A DNA stretch of 28,999 bases. It comes from an uncultured Oscillospiraceae bacterium. Its GTDB lineage: Bacteria; Bacillota; Clostridia; Oscillospirales; Oscillospiraceae. Position numbers and translations under genes: made by a program. Every line of letters starts with the position of its first letter. The first letter of the stretch is position 1. The stretch lies in contig CAKUED010000027.1 of NCBI GenBank assembly GCA_934646005.1, positions 1 to 28,999 on the forward strand, read 5' to 3'. The notes beneath the pieces are model-generated. The model worked only from the letters and a program-made list of their open reading frames with translations, did no database searches and was not told the DNA's origin. Of the stretch, positions 1 to 8,486 are shown piece after piece.

Positions 1-118
1 GCCGGGCGGACAGGGTCGTCCGCCCCTACGGGTGCGTTCGGGTTTGCATCGGTGCACGCGAATTTACGGCATTGTACGGCGCGGGCGGGGCAAGCCCCGC
101 CCTTACGTTACGACGAAT
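1..118. repeat. Repeat island 1 (right-hand end of a hairpin array)
   Basis: Two GC-rich inverted hairpins lie 78 bp apart. One at 2-31 is of the D' class (reverse of GTAGGGGCGGACGA). One at 80-107 is of the L' class (GCGGGCGGGG, loop CAAG, then CCCCGCCC). The second is followed at 107-117 by the edge motif GTTACGACGAA, which recurs at the edges of other islands. The spacing and order match the right ends of the arrays at 22270-22704 and 28373-28803, so the window probably starts inside such an array. No gene is seen between 1 and 238. Confidence 0.8.
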
Positions 119-149
119 TTTGGGGGATCGTGCAAACCCTCCCTTGGTA

Positions 150-178
150 TTGAAAATGTCACAATTCTATGCTAAACT
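150..178 (+). promoter_or_regulatory. Sigma-A type promoter of the foldase operon
   Basis: TTGAAA at 150-155 and TAAACT at 173-178 are separated by 17 bp, with an extended -10 TG at 170-171. Transcription would start near 185 and the first start codon is at 239. It lies just outside the end of repeat island 1. Confidence 0.7.
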
Positions 179-238
179 ATACGCAAATCACCCTTTGGGG
201 GAATATTGGCGGCATTTGCCGCGGAAAGTGTGAATTTT

Positions 239-1819
239 ATGGATTGTAAGTTCTGCGGGATGCCGCTGGAGGACGAAAACGCGGCGTTTTGCCCGCATTG
301 CGGCAAGCCGCTGACGGAAGACACCGCCGCCGAAGAAACGGCTGCGGAAGCCACCGAAGAGGCGGCGGAAGCGGCAGCCGAAGAGACTGCCCCGGCAGCG
401 CCTGTCTCCGATGAGACCGCGCCCGGCGCGCCGAAGAAGCCGAACGGCAAGCTGATCGGCATTGTGGCGGCGGCGATCGCGGTGATCGCGGTGGCGCTCA
501 TCCTCCTCATCCCGCGCCTGAAGCACAGCGCACAGGGCGAGACGCCTGTGCCGTCTGACGAGCCCGCGGCGACCGAGACCCAGCCGTCCGACGAGCCCGC
601 CGAGGACACGTCTGACGATACGTCCGATGCCGCTACGCCGGCCGTCAGCTATTCCGCCACGGCGGAGGAGCTGACCGACGAGGTGCTCGCGCGCGTGGTG
701 GCGGTGTGCGGCAGCGAGGAGCTGACGAACCGCGATCTGGCGTACTACTACTGGAATCAGTACTACTCCTTCCAGAACGCCTACGGGATGTATATGTCCT
801 ACCTGATGGACCAGACGAAGGCGCTGGAGGATCAGATGTCCCCCGACGGCGAGAACACCTGGCAGCAGATGCTGCTGAACAGCGGCGTGGAGATGTTCCA
901 GTCCATCGCGGCGCTGAACCAGAAGGCGCAGGCGGCGGATTTCCAGCTCAGTGCGGACTCCGAGCAGCAGCTCACTGATCTCAAGGACACCTGCGAGCAG
1001 AGCGCGGCGTATTTCGGCTATGACTCCGGCGACGCGTATATCCAGTCGGTGTTCGGTCCGTCGGCGAGCGTGGACGGCTATGTGGAGTTCTGCCGCAAGC
1101 TGCTGCTGACGACGGAGTATCTCCAGTCGCTCGTGGACGCGGAAGCGATCTCCGACGCGGATGTCGCCGCGTATTATGACGAGCACGCGGAGGAGTACGC
1201 CGCGCAGCGCGTGGAAAAGATCGACAAGCCCATGGTGAGCATCCGCCACATCCTCATCCAGCCCGAGGGCGAACAGGACGAGGACGGCAACTACTCCGAC
1301 GAGGCGTGGGCAGCCGCCGAGCAGAAGGCGAACGAGGTTTTGCAGGAGTGGGAGTCCGGCGACCAGACCGAGGACCGCTTCGGCGAGCTGGCGCAGGAAT
1401 ATTCCGCCGACGGCAGCGCGACCTCCGGCGGGCTGTATGAAAATGTGTATCCGGGGCAGATGGTCACGGAGTTCAACGACTGGTGCTTTGCCGACGGGCG
1501 CGGCGTGGGCGACTACGGTCTGGTCAAGACCGTGTACGGCTACCACATCATCTATTTCTGCGCCGCGTCGGAGCAGGTGTACTGGTATGAGACCGCGAAG
1601 GCGGACCTGCAGCGCGAGCGCGCGTCGCAGCTCGAGCAGGACGCGATGGACGAATTTGACTTCAGCGAAGATCTGACGCAGGCGGCGATCTTTGACGTGC
1701 TGGCGGAGAGCCGCGCGCAGTACGCCGAGGCGCAGGCGCAGGCGGAAGCCGAAGCCGCGCAGAGCGAAACAAGCGATACGACCGACGATACGGACGCGTC
1801 CGCCACGGACGAGCCGTAA
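239..1819 (+). CDS. Membrane-anchored PpiC-type peptidyl-prolyl isomerase with N-terminal zinc ribbon
   Basis: The 526-residue protein probably acts as an extracytoplasmic foldase, catalysing cis-trans isomerisation of prolyl bonds in exported proteins (PrsA/SurA/parvulin family). A zinc ribbon (C3, C6, C18, C21) opens the protein. An acidic Ala/Glu linker follows, then one membrane helix at about 71-91, an acidic Ser/Asp/Pro stretch, a helical SurA-like N-domain (about 130-320) and a PpiC domain at about 332-440 that opens with MVSIRHILI and ends near YGYHIIYF. The C-terminus is low-complexity Ala/Glu/Ser/Thr/Asp. I chose ATG 239 because GGAAAG at 223-228 lies 10 bases upstream and the zinc ribbon begins there; an in-frame TTG at 206 lacks a ribosome site. 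There is no lipobox, so unlike classical PrsA it would be held by the helix, with the zinc ribbon in the cytoplasm. It is the first gene of an apparent three-gene operon. Confidence 0.85.
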   Translation: MDCKFCGMPLEDENAAFCPHCGKPLTEDTAAEETAAEATEEAAEAAAEETAPAAPVSDETAPGAPKKPNGKLIGIVAAAIAVIAVALILLIPRLKHSAQGETPVPSDEPAATETQPSDEPAEDTSDDTSDAATPAVSYSATAEELTDEVLARVVAVCGSEELTNRDLAYYYWNQYYSFQNAYGMYMSYLMDQTKALEDQMSPDGENTWQQMLLNSGVEMFQSIAALNQKAQAADFQLSADSEQQLTDLKDTCEQSAAYFGYDSGDAYIQSVFGPSASVDGYVEFCRKLLLTTEYLQSLVDAEAISDADVAAYYDEHAEEYAAQRVEKIDKPMVSIRHILIQPEGEQDEDGNYSDEAWAAAEQKANEVLQEWESGDQTEDRFGELAQEYSADGSATSGGLYENVYPGQMVTEFNDWCFADGRGVGDYGLVKTVYGYHIIYFCAASEQVYWYETAKADLQRERASQLEQDAMDEFDFSEDLTQAAIFDVLAESRAQYAEAQAQAEAEAAQSETSDTTDDTDASATDEP

Positions 1820-1842
1820 AAAACTGCACAGGAGGCACTTTT

Positions 1843-2739
1843 ATGAGACGCAAACTGCTGTTTTTCGTCAATCCCAACGCCGGGCACGCCGAGATCCGCA
1901 GCAGCCTCATGGAGGTTTTGCAGGTGTTCACCATCGGCGGCTACGACGTGACGGTGCACCCCACGCGCGCCCCGCGCGACCTGACCGAGAGTATTAAAGA
2001 AATGGGCGCGGACTATGACCTCATCGTCTGCACCGGCGGCGACGGGACGCTCAACGAAGCCGTGAACGGCATGATGGCGCTGGAAAAGCGTCCGCCGCTC
2101 GGCTATATCCCCGGCGGCACGGTCAACGACGTCGCCTCCACGCTGGGGCTCTCGCGCGATCCCGTGACGGCGGCGCAGGATATTATGCACGGAAAATCGT
2201 TTCATATGGACATCGGGCAGCTCGGCAAGCGCTATTTTGCCTATGTTGCGGCGTTCGGGCTGTTTACGGGCGTGCCGTATGAGACCCCGCAGGAGGATAA
2301 GCGCGTGCTGGGGCGGCTTGCGTATTTCTTCAACGGCGTGAAGGCGCTGGGCGATGTGCACGCGGTGCACGCGCACTGCGAGGTAAACGGTGAGGAGCTT
2401 GAGGCGGACATTCTCGACGGGCTGGTTTGCAGCACGATGAGCGTGGGCGGCTTCAAGGCGCCGAGCGGCACGCTCGGCATCGCGCTGGACGACGGGCAGG
2501 CGGAGGTCGTGCTCATCCGCGACATTAAGAATCTGCTGGATTTTCACAGCGTGGCGACGCATCTGCTGCGCTATGAGTTCCAGAATGAGAAGGAATTTAT
2601 CTTCCGCCGCACCGACCGCATCCGCTTCCGCTTTGACGAGCCGGTCGCGTGGACGGTGGACGGCGAATACGGCGGAGAATACAACGAGGTCGAGGTCAGG
2701 ATGCACCAGCAGGCACTGGAAATTATTGTTCCCAACTGA
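1843..2739 (+). CDS. Diacylglycerol/lipid kinase family protein (YegS/DgkB-like)
   Basis: The 298-residue protein belongs to the DAGK catalytic-domain family (DgkB, YegS, BmrU), which phosphorylates diacylglycerol or related lipids with ATP and recycles lipid head-group by-products at the membrane. Seen in sequence: the N-terminal FVNPNAG strand-loop (8-14), the nucleotide-binding GGDGT (65-69) followed by LNEAVNG, and PGGTVND (90-96); the length is normal for the family. AGGAGG at 1830-1835 precedes ATG 1843 by 7 bases. The gap to the upstream foldase gene is only 23 bp, and the next gene starts 14 bp downstream, so the three are probably cotranscribed. The exact lipid substrate cannot be told from the sequence. 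Confidence 0.88.
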   Translation: MRRKLLFFVNPNAGHAEIRSSLMEVLQVFTIGGYDVTVHPTRAPRDLTESIKEMGADYDLIVCTGGDGTLNEAVNGMMALEKRPPLGYIPGGTVNDVASTLGLSRDPVTAAQDIMHGKSFHMDIGQLGKRYFAYVAAFGLFTGVPYETPQEDKRVLGRLAYFFNGVKALGDVHAVHAHCEVNGEELEADILDGLVCSTMSVGGFKAPSGTLGIALDDGQAEVVLIRDIKNLLDFHSVATHLLRYEFQNEKEFIFRRTDRIRFRFDEPVAWTVDGEYGGEYNEVEVRMHQQALEIIVPN

Positions 2740-2753
2740 TGAAGGAGACGACC

Positions 2754-4379
2754 ATGAAAACATCCCGCGCCGTCCGGCGGCTGGCGCTGCTGCTGGCGAT
2801 TTTGCTCACGCTGAGCGTGGGAACGCTTGCGCAGAAAGCCCCCGCGCCCGCGCCGCGCGATACGCTCAAAGGCGCGCTGCTGGAGGGTCTGGCTGCGCGG
2901 CAGACGCTCGTGACGCTGCCGGCGGAGGGTCTGGAGGAATTTACAGACGGGACGCTGCTGGTGGATCTGCTGCGCGAGTGCGCCGCCGAATCCGCCGACG
3001 GCAGCCGGACGGAATATGATGTGCTGAACATCCGCATCCTCGACCCGAAGGTGAAGGACGGGCAGCTTCGCATCGCCATCGAATATCTCACGACCGCCGA
3101 GGAAGAGCAGCGCGTGGTGGATGCCTGCCGCGAGATCCGCGCGGGGCTGAAGCTCGATGGCTTGTCGGACTTTGAGCGGGTGCTGGCGATCTACGAATAC
3201 GTCGCCACGCATTTTATCTACGACGGCGAGCTTCAGAATTTTTCCGCCTACGACGGGCTGCAAACGGGCAAAATGGTCTGTCAGGGCTACGCACTGCTCC
3301 TGCGCGAGCTGCTGCTTCAGGAAAACATCCCCTGCCGCGTCGTGACCGGCTACGCCGGGGGCGTTTCGCACGGGTGGAATCTGGTGGAGCTGGACGGAAA
3401 ATGGTACAGCCTCGACGTGACATGGGATGCGTGCAAGGACGAACGCGGCGCGATGACGTGGGACTGGTTCCTGCGCGGCGGCGAGAAATTCCAGCAGCAC
3501 ACGCGCGGCACGGGCTATAAAGAGGCGGACTTTTCGGGCGCACACCCGATGTCCGCAAGCGACTATCCCGCCGCGCGGGCACGGGCGCGCATCACGCTGA
3601 ACGGCGCGGCGTTCGTGACGCTGATGGTGCGCAAGGGCGTGCCGGTGCAGCTCCACTTTGACGTGGAGGAGCGCCCCGGCGCGGCGCTGCGCGTCTCGTC
3701 CAGCGACCCGTCGATCGTGACGGTCGCGGAGGACGGCACGCTCACGGCGCTCAAAACGGGGCACTGCGTGCTGAATGTGCGCGCGGCGAGCCGCGATATT
3801 ATTCCAGCGACCATCCCGGTGACGGTGGTCGATCTGAGCGGCGCGTCCGGCTGGGCGCTGGAGACGGTGACGGAGTTTTACCTTGCGGGCTTCCTGCCCG
3901 CCGCGCAGTGCGCCGGGATGCAGAGCCCCATCACGCGCGGGGAGCTGGCGTCGCTGATCTATCCGATGGTCACGGCAGCGCCGCGCGCGGCGCTGCGGCA
4001 GCTCGGCTTTTCGTTTGACGACACCGACGAGGCGGAAAACGGCGATTATATGGAGTATCTGGCGTCCATCGGGCTGGTCAGCGGCTTTGGCGACGGCAGC
4101 TTACAGCCGGACGCCGCCGTCACGCGCGAGCAGATGGCAAAGATCCTCTGCCGCCTCGCCGCGATGTATGACGCGATAGATGACACGTTCGATGCCCCTG
4201 AGCACCCCTTCACCGACCGCGCGAATATCGCCGACTGGGCGCAAGGCTTCTGCGACCAGGCGTATGAAGCAGGACTCATGCAGGGCGTGGGCGGCGGCAG
4301 CTTCGCCCCCAAAGCCAAGCTGACCAGAGAACAGGCGATCTGCGCCCTGTGGAGACTGACGCAGATGCAGGCTGGATAA
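2754..4379 (+). CDS. Exported transglutaminase-like protein with Big2 and S-layer-homology domains
   Basis: The 541-residue protein starts at ATG 2754 with AAGGAG at 2742-2747. A signal peptide is evident (KTSRAVRRLA then a hydrophobic run to about residue 25). The middle is a transglutaminase/protease-like fold: C176 in MVCQGYA, H206 in SHGWN and D221 in YSLDVTWDA form the expected Cys-His-Asp triad. A bacterial Ig-like (Big2) domain follows at about 280-360 (the VSSSDPSIVTV and DGTLTALKTG signature). The last 170 residues contain up to three S-layer-homology-like segments (for example GLVSGFGDGSLQPDAAVTRE and GLMQGVGGGSFAPKAKLTRE), which usually bind secondary cell-wall polymers. It is therefore a likely cell-wall-attached enzyme, hydrolase or cross-linker, of unknown substrate. 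No clear terminator follows before the next promoter at 4411. Confidence 0.85.
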   Translation: MKTSRAVRRLALLLAILLTLSVGTLAQKAPAPAPRDTLKGALLEGLAARQTLVTLPAEGLEEFTDGTLLVDLLRECAAESADGSRTEYDVLNIRILDPKVKDGQLRIAIEYLTTAEEEQRVVDACREIRAGLKLDGLSDFERVLAIYEYVATHFIYDGELQNFSAYDGLQTGKMVCQGYALLLRELLLQENIPCRVVTGYAGGVSHGWNLVELDGKWYSLDVTWDACKDERGAMTWDWFLRGGEKFQQHTRGTGYKEADFSGAHPMSASDYPAARARARITLNGAAFVTLMVRKGVPVQLHFDVEERPGAALRVSSSDPSIVTVAEDGTLTALKTGHCVLNVRAASRDIIPATIPVTVVDLSGASGWALETVTEFYLAGFLPAAQCAGMQSPITRGELASLIYPMVTAAPRAALRQLGFSFDDTDEAENGDYMEYLASIGLVSGFGDGSLQPDAAVTREQMAKILCRLAAMYDAIDDTFDAPEHPFTDRANIADWAQGFCDQAYEAGLMQGVGGGSFAPKAKLTREQAICALWRLTQMQAG

Positions 4380-4410
4380 AGAAAAGAAACGCAAAATAGA
4401 TCCGGGAATG

Positions 4411-4439
4411 TTGACAAACGCGGAATTTTTGGGTACACT
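4411..4439 (+). promoter_or_regulatory. Strong sigma-A promoter of the ileS leader
   Basis: A perfect TTGACA at 4411-4416 and TACACT at 4434-4439 are separated by 17 bp. The start would be near 4446, immediately before the T-box leader, as expected for a T-box-controlled gene. Confidence 0.85.
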
Positions 4440-4447
4440 ATCCTCGA

Positions 4448-4686
4448 AATTATGCGATGACAAGGACAAGTACGGTCTTTTTCCGTGTGCAGAGAGCCGC
4501 CGGGTGGTGAAAGGCGGTCGCGGCGGGGTCGGAATATCCCCTTGGAGCAGCGCGCTGAACGGGCTTTCCTAACTAGGCGCGACGGGTCTTTCCCGTTACA
4601 GAAGGGTCAAGTGTCCGCCCTGCGGCGGAAATTCAGGTGGTACCACGGCTTCTGCCGCCCTGAACATTGGTTCAGGGCGGTTTTTT
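4448..4686 (+). promoter_or_regulatory. T-box riboswitch leader (isoleucine)
   Basis: The leader carries a stem I region starting near GATGACAAGGACAAGTACG (about 4454), a specifier-loop-like segment GGAATATCCC in which ATC (Ile) occupies 4536-4538, the conserved T-box core AGGTGGTACCACGG at 4635-4648, and a downstream intrinsic terminator. In this family uncharged tRNA pairs with the specifier and with the T-box bulge, favouring the antiterminator and so expression. The specifier agrees with the downstream gene, ileS. The exact stem pairings were read by eye. Confidence 0.9.
4655..4686 (+). terminator. T-box attenuator terminator of ileS
   Basis: CCGCCCTGAAC at 4655-4665 pairs perfectly with GTTCAGGGCGG at 4670-4680, with loop ATTG, and is followed by TTTTTT at 4681-4686. 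It is the alternative structure to the T-box antiterminator. Confidence 0.9.
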
Positions 4687-4696
4687 GCTGCGCCCG

Positions 4697-4930
4697 ATAA
4701 AGCCTTCCTCTTGAGGGGCAGATTCCCCCTATCAGGGGGAAATGTCCCGCAGGGACAAAGGGGGTAGGGACAGGTGGCTCGCGAAGCGAGACGGATGAGG
4801 AGAAGGGTGGTGCGTTCTGAGCGGTCGCCACGTTTTGGCTCAGAAACGCGCGACAGCTCAGAAATAAGACCCCTTCCCCTCATCAGTCAGCCTTCGGCTG
4901 ACAGCTTCCCCCCAGAGGGAAGCCATGGTG
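4697..4930. repeat. Repeat island 2 (A ... A') between T-box and ileS
   Basis: A forward A-type two-hairpin unit at about 4699-4808 ends in GGATGAGGAGAAGGG. It is interrupted by an extra hairpin segment (TTCCCCCTATCAGGGGGAA at 4723-4741, then TGTCCCGCAGGGACA). The inverted A' unit is at about 4869-4927 (CCCCTCATCAGTCAGCC ... GGGAAGCC). No coding signal is seen. The island separates the ileS leader from its gene and would be part of the ileS 5' UTR. Confidence 0.75.
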
Positions 4931-4974
4931 CTGTTCTTTTTACAACAGAAACAATATCAAAAGGAGTTTTGATG

Positions 4975-7782
4975 ATGGAATACAAAAAGACACTGAACAT
5001 GAACAAGTCGGGCTTTCCGATGCGCGCGGGGCTGCCGGCACGGGAGCCGGACATGCTCGCGCAGTGGTACGACATGGATCTGTACCACGAGCTGCTGAAG
5101 AAAAACGACGGCAAGCCGCGCTTTTCGCTCCACGACGGTCCTCCGTTCTCCAACGGCGCGCTGCACATGGGCCACGCGCTCAACAAGTGCATCAAGGACT
5201 TCATGATCCGCTCGGCGGCGATGCGCGGGTACTATACGCCCTACATCCCCGGCTGGGATAACCACGGGATGCCCATCGAGTCCGCAATCATCAAGCAGAA
5301 CAAGCTCAACCGCAAGCAGATGTCCGTGGCGGACTTCCGCTCGGCATGCCACGAGTTCGCGCAGCACTACATCGACGTGCAGATGGCGGGCTTCAAGCGC
5401 CTCGGCGTGCTCGGCGACTGGGAGCATCCGTACAAGACGATGTCGCCGGAGTTTGAGTCCGAGGAGGTCAAGGTCTTCGGCGCGATGTACAAAAAGGGCT
5501 ACATCTACAAGGGGCTCAAGCCCGTTTACTGGTGCTATCACGACGAAACGGCGCTGGCTGAAGCGGAGATCGAATATCAGGACGATCCGTGCACCACGGT
5601 GTACGTCAAGTTCGCCATGGCGGACGATCAGGGAAAGCTGGCGCATCTGGATACGAGCAAGCTGAACTTCGTCATCTGGACGACTACGATCTGGACGCTC
5701 CCCGGCAACCTCGCCATCGCGCTGCATCCCGATGAGCCGTATGCGATCGTGAAGAACGACGAAAACGGCGAGATGTATATCGTCGCCTCGGCGCTTATCG
5801 AAAAGGTCATGGGCGTGGGCGGCATCGAGCACTACACCGTCGTGGAGGAGCACCCCGGCAGCTTCTATGAGAATATGCTCGCGCAGCATCCGTTCCTGCC
5901 CAAGACGTCGCGCCTCGTGCTGGCGGACTACGTGACGATGGACTCCGGCACGGGCTGCGTCCACACTGCGCCGGGCTTTGGCGCGGACGACTATCAGACC
6001 TGCCGCCGCTACGGTATGGACATGGTCGTGCCCGTGGACGATCAGGGCAGACACACCGACTACGCCGGAAAATACGAGGGGATGCTCGTGGAAGAGTCGA
6101 ACCCCGTCATTCTGGAGGACATGAAGACCGCCGGCAGGCTCTTCGCCTCCGAGCAGATCGTCCACTCCTACCCGCACTGCTGGCGCTGCAAGCAGCCGAT
6201 CATCTTCCGCGCAACGCCGCAGTGGTTCTGCTCCGTCGATTCCTTTAAGGACGAGGCGTGCGCCGCGTGCGACGATGTGCGCTGGGTGCCCGCGTGGGGC
6301 ATCGACCGCATGAAGGCGATGATCCGCGAGCGCGCCGACTGGTGCATCTCCCGCCAGCGCCGCTGGGGTCTGCCCATCCCGGTGTTCTACTGCAAGGACT
6401 GCGGCAAGCCCGTCTGCACCGATGAGACGATCGCCCGCATTTCGGAGCTGTTCGGACAGCATGGCTCGAACATCTGGTTTGAGCTGGATGCCGACGAGCT
6501 CGTGCCCGCAGGCTTCACCTGCCCGCACTGCGGCGGTAAGCACTTTGATAAGGAGACCGACACGCTCGACGGCTGGTTCGACTCCGGCTCGACGCATTTT
6601 GCCTCCATGCAGCGCGATCAGGGCTTCTGGCCCGCGACGGTGTATCTGGAGGGTCTTGACCAGTACCGCGGCTGGTTCCAGTCGAGCCTGCTCACGGCAG
6701 TGGGCGCTCTGGGGCGCGGCGCGCCGTTTGAGCAGTGCGTCACGCACGGCTGGACCGTGGACGGCGAGGGCCGCGCGATGCACAAATCGCTCGGCAACGG
6801 CGTCGATCCCGAGGATGTGTTCAAAAAATACGGCGCGGACATCTGCCGGCTTTGGGCGGGCAGCGCGGACTATCATGTGGACGTGCGCTGCTCCGACGCC
6901 ATCTTCCAGCAGCTCAGCCAGAACTACCTCAAATTCCGCAACACGGCGAAGTTCTGCCTGGATAACCTCGTTGATTTCGACCCGAATGCGCTGACAAAGC
7001 CGGAGGATATGCAGGAGCTGGACCGCTGGGCGGTCACAAAGCTGAACGCGCTGCTTGAAAAGTGCGAGCAGGCGTATCAGGACTATGAGTTCCTGACCGT
7101 TTCGCACGCCATCAACGAGTTCTGCGTCGTGACGCTCTCGAGCCTGTACCTCGACATCGTGAAGGACCGCCTGTACTGCGACGCGAAGGATTCCGCCGAG
7201 CGCAAATCCGCGCAGAGCGCGCTGTGGATGATCCTCGACGCGATGACCAAGGAATTTGCGCCCATTCTGGCGTTCACCTGCAATGAGATCTGGCTGGCGA
7301 TGCCGCACAGAGCCGAGGACGACGCGCGCAACGTCGTGCTCAACGAAATGACGAAGGGCTATGCCGAGTACGCGCTGAGCGCCGAGAAGATGGCGGCGTG
7401 GGAGACCGCGCTGGCGGTCCGCGGCGACGTGAACGGCGTGCTGGAGACGGCGCGCGCCGATAAGCGCATCGGCAAGGCGCTGGAGGCGCAGGTCGTCCTG
7501 TCCGCGCTGGACGCTCCGGCGGCGGAGGCGCTGAAGCAGGTCGCAGACATGAAGCTGGCGGAAATTTTCATCGTGTCCGACGTCAAGGTCGCGGATGCCA
7601 AGACCGGCGCGGCGGATGCCGTGGTCGGCAGCGGCAGCGCGTTCCCGGGTCTCACCATCGAGGTCCTGAACGCCCCCGGCACCAAGTGCCCGCGCTGCTG
7701 GATGCACTCGCTCGAAGCGAACGAAGAAGGCCTCTGCCCCCGCTGCGCCGCCGTCATGAAGACGCTCGACGTGGAGCTGTAA
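4975..7782 (+). CDS. ileS: Isoleucyl-tRNA synthetase
   Basis: The 935-residue class I synthetase charges tRNA-Ile with isoleucine in the cytoplasm using ATP. The HIGH signature is HMGH at residues 64-67 within PPFSNGALHMGHALN. The insertion (CP1 editing) domain contains the WTTTIWTLPGN segment. The second ATP motif, normally KMSKS, reads MHKSL at 602-606 (GRAMHKSLGNG). The tRNA anticodon-binding region and a C-terminal zinc site follow (C905, C908, C921, C924), typical of long bacterial IleRS. AAGGAG at 4961-4966 precedes two adjacent ATG codons (4972 and 4975); I took 4975, 8 bases from the ribosome site, but 4972 is equally possible. Expression is under the Ile T-box about 290 bp upstream. 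Confidence 0.97.
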   Translation: MEYKKTLNMNKSGFPMRAGLPAREPDMLAQWYDMDLYHELLKKNDGKPRFSLHDGPPFSNGALHMGHALNKCIKDFMIRSAAMRGYYTPYIPGWDNHGMPIESAIIKQNKLNRKQMSVADFRSACHEFAQHYIDVQMAGFKRLGVLGDWEHPYKTMSPEFESEEVKVFGAMYKKGYIYKGLKPVYWCYHDETALAEAEIEYQDDPCTTVYVKFAMADDQGKLAHLDTSKLNFVIWTTTIWTLPGNLAIALHPDEPYAIVKNDENGEMYIVASALIEKVMGVGGIEHYTVVEEHPGSFYENMLAQHPFLPKTSRLVLADYVTMDSGTGCVHTAPGFGADDYQTCRRYGMDMVVPVDDQGRHTDYAGKYEGMLVEESNPVILEDMKTAGRLFASEQIVHSYPHCWRCKQPIIFRATPQWFCSVDSFKDEACAACDDVRWVPAWGIDRMKAMIRERADWCISRQRRWGLPIPVFYCKDCGKPVCTDETIARISELFGQHGSNIWFELDADELVPAGFTCPHCGGKHFDKETDTLDGWFDSGSTHFASMQRDQGFWPATVYLEGLDQYRGWFQSSLLTAVGALGRGAPFEQCVTHGWTVDGEGRAMHKSLGNGVDPEDVFKKYGADICRLWAGSADYHVDVRCSDAIFQQLSQNYLKFRNTAKFCLDNLVDFDPNALTKPEDMQELDRWAVTKLNALLEKCEQAYQDYEFLTVSHAINEFCVVTLSSLYLDIVKDRLYCDAKDSAERKSAQSALWMILDAMTKEFAPILAFTCNEIWLAMPHRAEDDARNVVLNEMTKGYAEYALSAEKMAAWETALAVRGDVNGVLETARADKRIGKALEAQVVLSALDAPAAEALKQVADMKLAEIFIVSDVKVADAKTGAADAVVGSGSAFPGLTIEVLNAPGTKCPRCWMHSLEANEEGLCPRCAAVMKTLDVEL

Positions 7783-7792
7783 AAAGATAAGC

Positions 7793-7827
7793 AACGTCCC
7801 CGGAGGAATTTCCTCCGGGGACGTTTT
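7793..7827 (+). terminator. Intrinsic terminator after ileS
   Basis: AACGTCCCCGGAGGAA at 7793-7808 is the perfect complement of 7810-7825, giving a long GC-rich hairpin that ends in TTTT. It begins 11 bp after the ileS stop. The T run is short. Confidence 0.75.
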
Positions 7828-7834
7828 GCTGCAC

Positions 7835-8378
7835 CCTAAAGCCTTCCCCTTGAGGGGAAGGTGGCGCGAAGCGCCGGATGAGGAGAAGGGCTGTACGTTT
7901 TGAGATGCAGCTACGTTTCGGCTGTACCAAAGCCTCCCCTTGGTGACCAAGGGGAGGTGGCACGGCGAAGCCGTGACGAAAGGATTGTGCGGCACAGTGT
8001 TGCAAAATTGAATGCACCGATGCGAATCCGCAGAAATTGCCAAGGCTGCGTAGGGGAGGGGTTCTACCCCTCCCGGCGGCACAACACCACGAATCTGTAC
8101 GCACCAATGCGAACGCGAATGCGCCGAAATGTGTACGTTTTTGATAGTGCATCCTGCGCGGGAGGGGCAGAGCCCCTCCCCTACGGCATATCTGGTAGAT
8201 TCTATAAGGTCGCCGAAGGTGCATACAAATTTGTGAACACCTGCTGCACAATCCCTCAGTCAGCTTCGCTGACAGCTCCCTTTACACAAGGGAGCCTTTG
8301 GATAGTACAAACGCAGTGGTGCGGTCAAAACCTGCACCAGCGGGCGGGGCAAGCCCCGCCCCTACATTATGACGAATA
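7835..8378. repeat. Repeat island 3 (A-B-G | G'-B'-L')
   Basis: Modules in order: A at 7838-7890, B at 7927-7992, G at 8048-8080 (GGGGAGGGGTTCTACCCCTCCC), G' at 8155-8186, B' at 8246-8300, L' at 8339-8366 and edge motif ATTATGACGAA at 8366-8376. The first half is forward and the second half inverted. The spacer motif TGCACC(G/A)ATGCGAA occurs at 8013 and, as GCACCAATGCGAA, at 8101. Only spurious frames are present; no gene is seen between 7783 and 8480. Confidence 0.8.
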
Positions 8379-8420
8379 ACGGGCGGCTGTCACTATATTG
8401 AAAATCCCCTCCCCCGATGA

Positions 8421-8449
8421 TTGAAAAATCGCCCGCATTCTGCTATAAT
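8421..8449 (+). promoter_or_regulatory. Sigma-A promoter of miaB
   Basis: TTGAAA at 8421-8426 and TATAAT at 8444-8449 are separated by 17 bp. Transcription would start near 8456, giving a short leader. It lies just beyond the edge of repeat island 3. Confidence 0.85.
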
Positions 8450-8486
8450 ACTACCTTAAAGACACTTTCACGGCGGAGGTATGAGC

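Noticed and set aside
206..238. Upstream TTG start for the foldase gene
   Set aside because: There is no ribosome site, and the zinc ribbon begins right after ATG 239, which has GGAAAG upstream.
188..1546. Long minus-strand frame opposite the foldase gene
   Set aside because: It is an antisense shadow with Arg/His/Leu-rich composition typical of GC-rich complementary frames; the plus frame has clear domains.
4774..4974. Longer ileS reading frame starting inside repeat island 2
   Set aside because: The added residues come from repeat sequence, and the true ribosome site AAGGAG is at 4961-4966.
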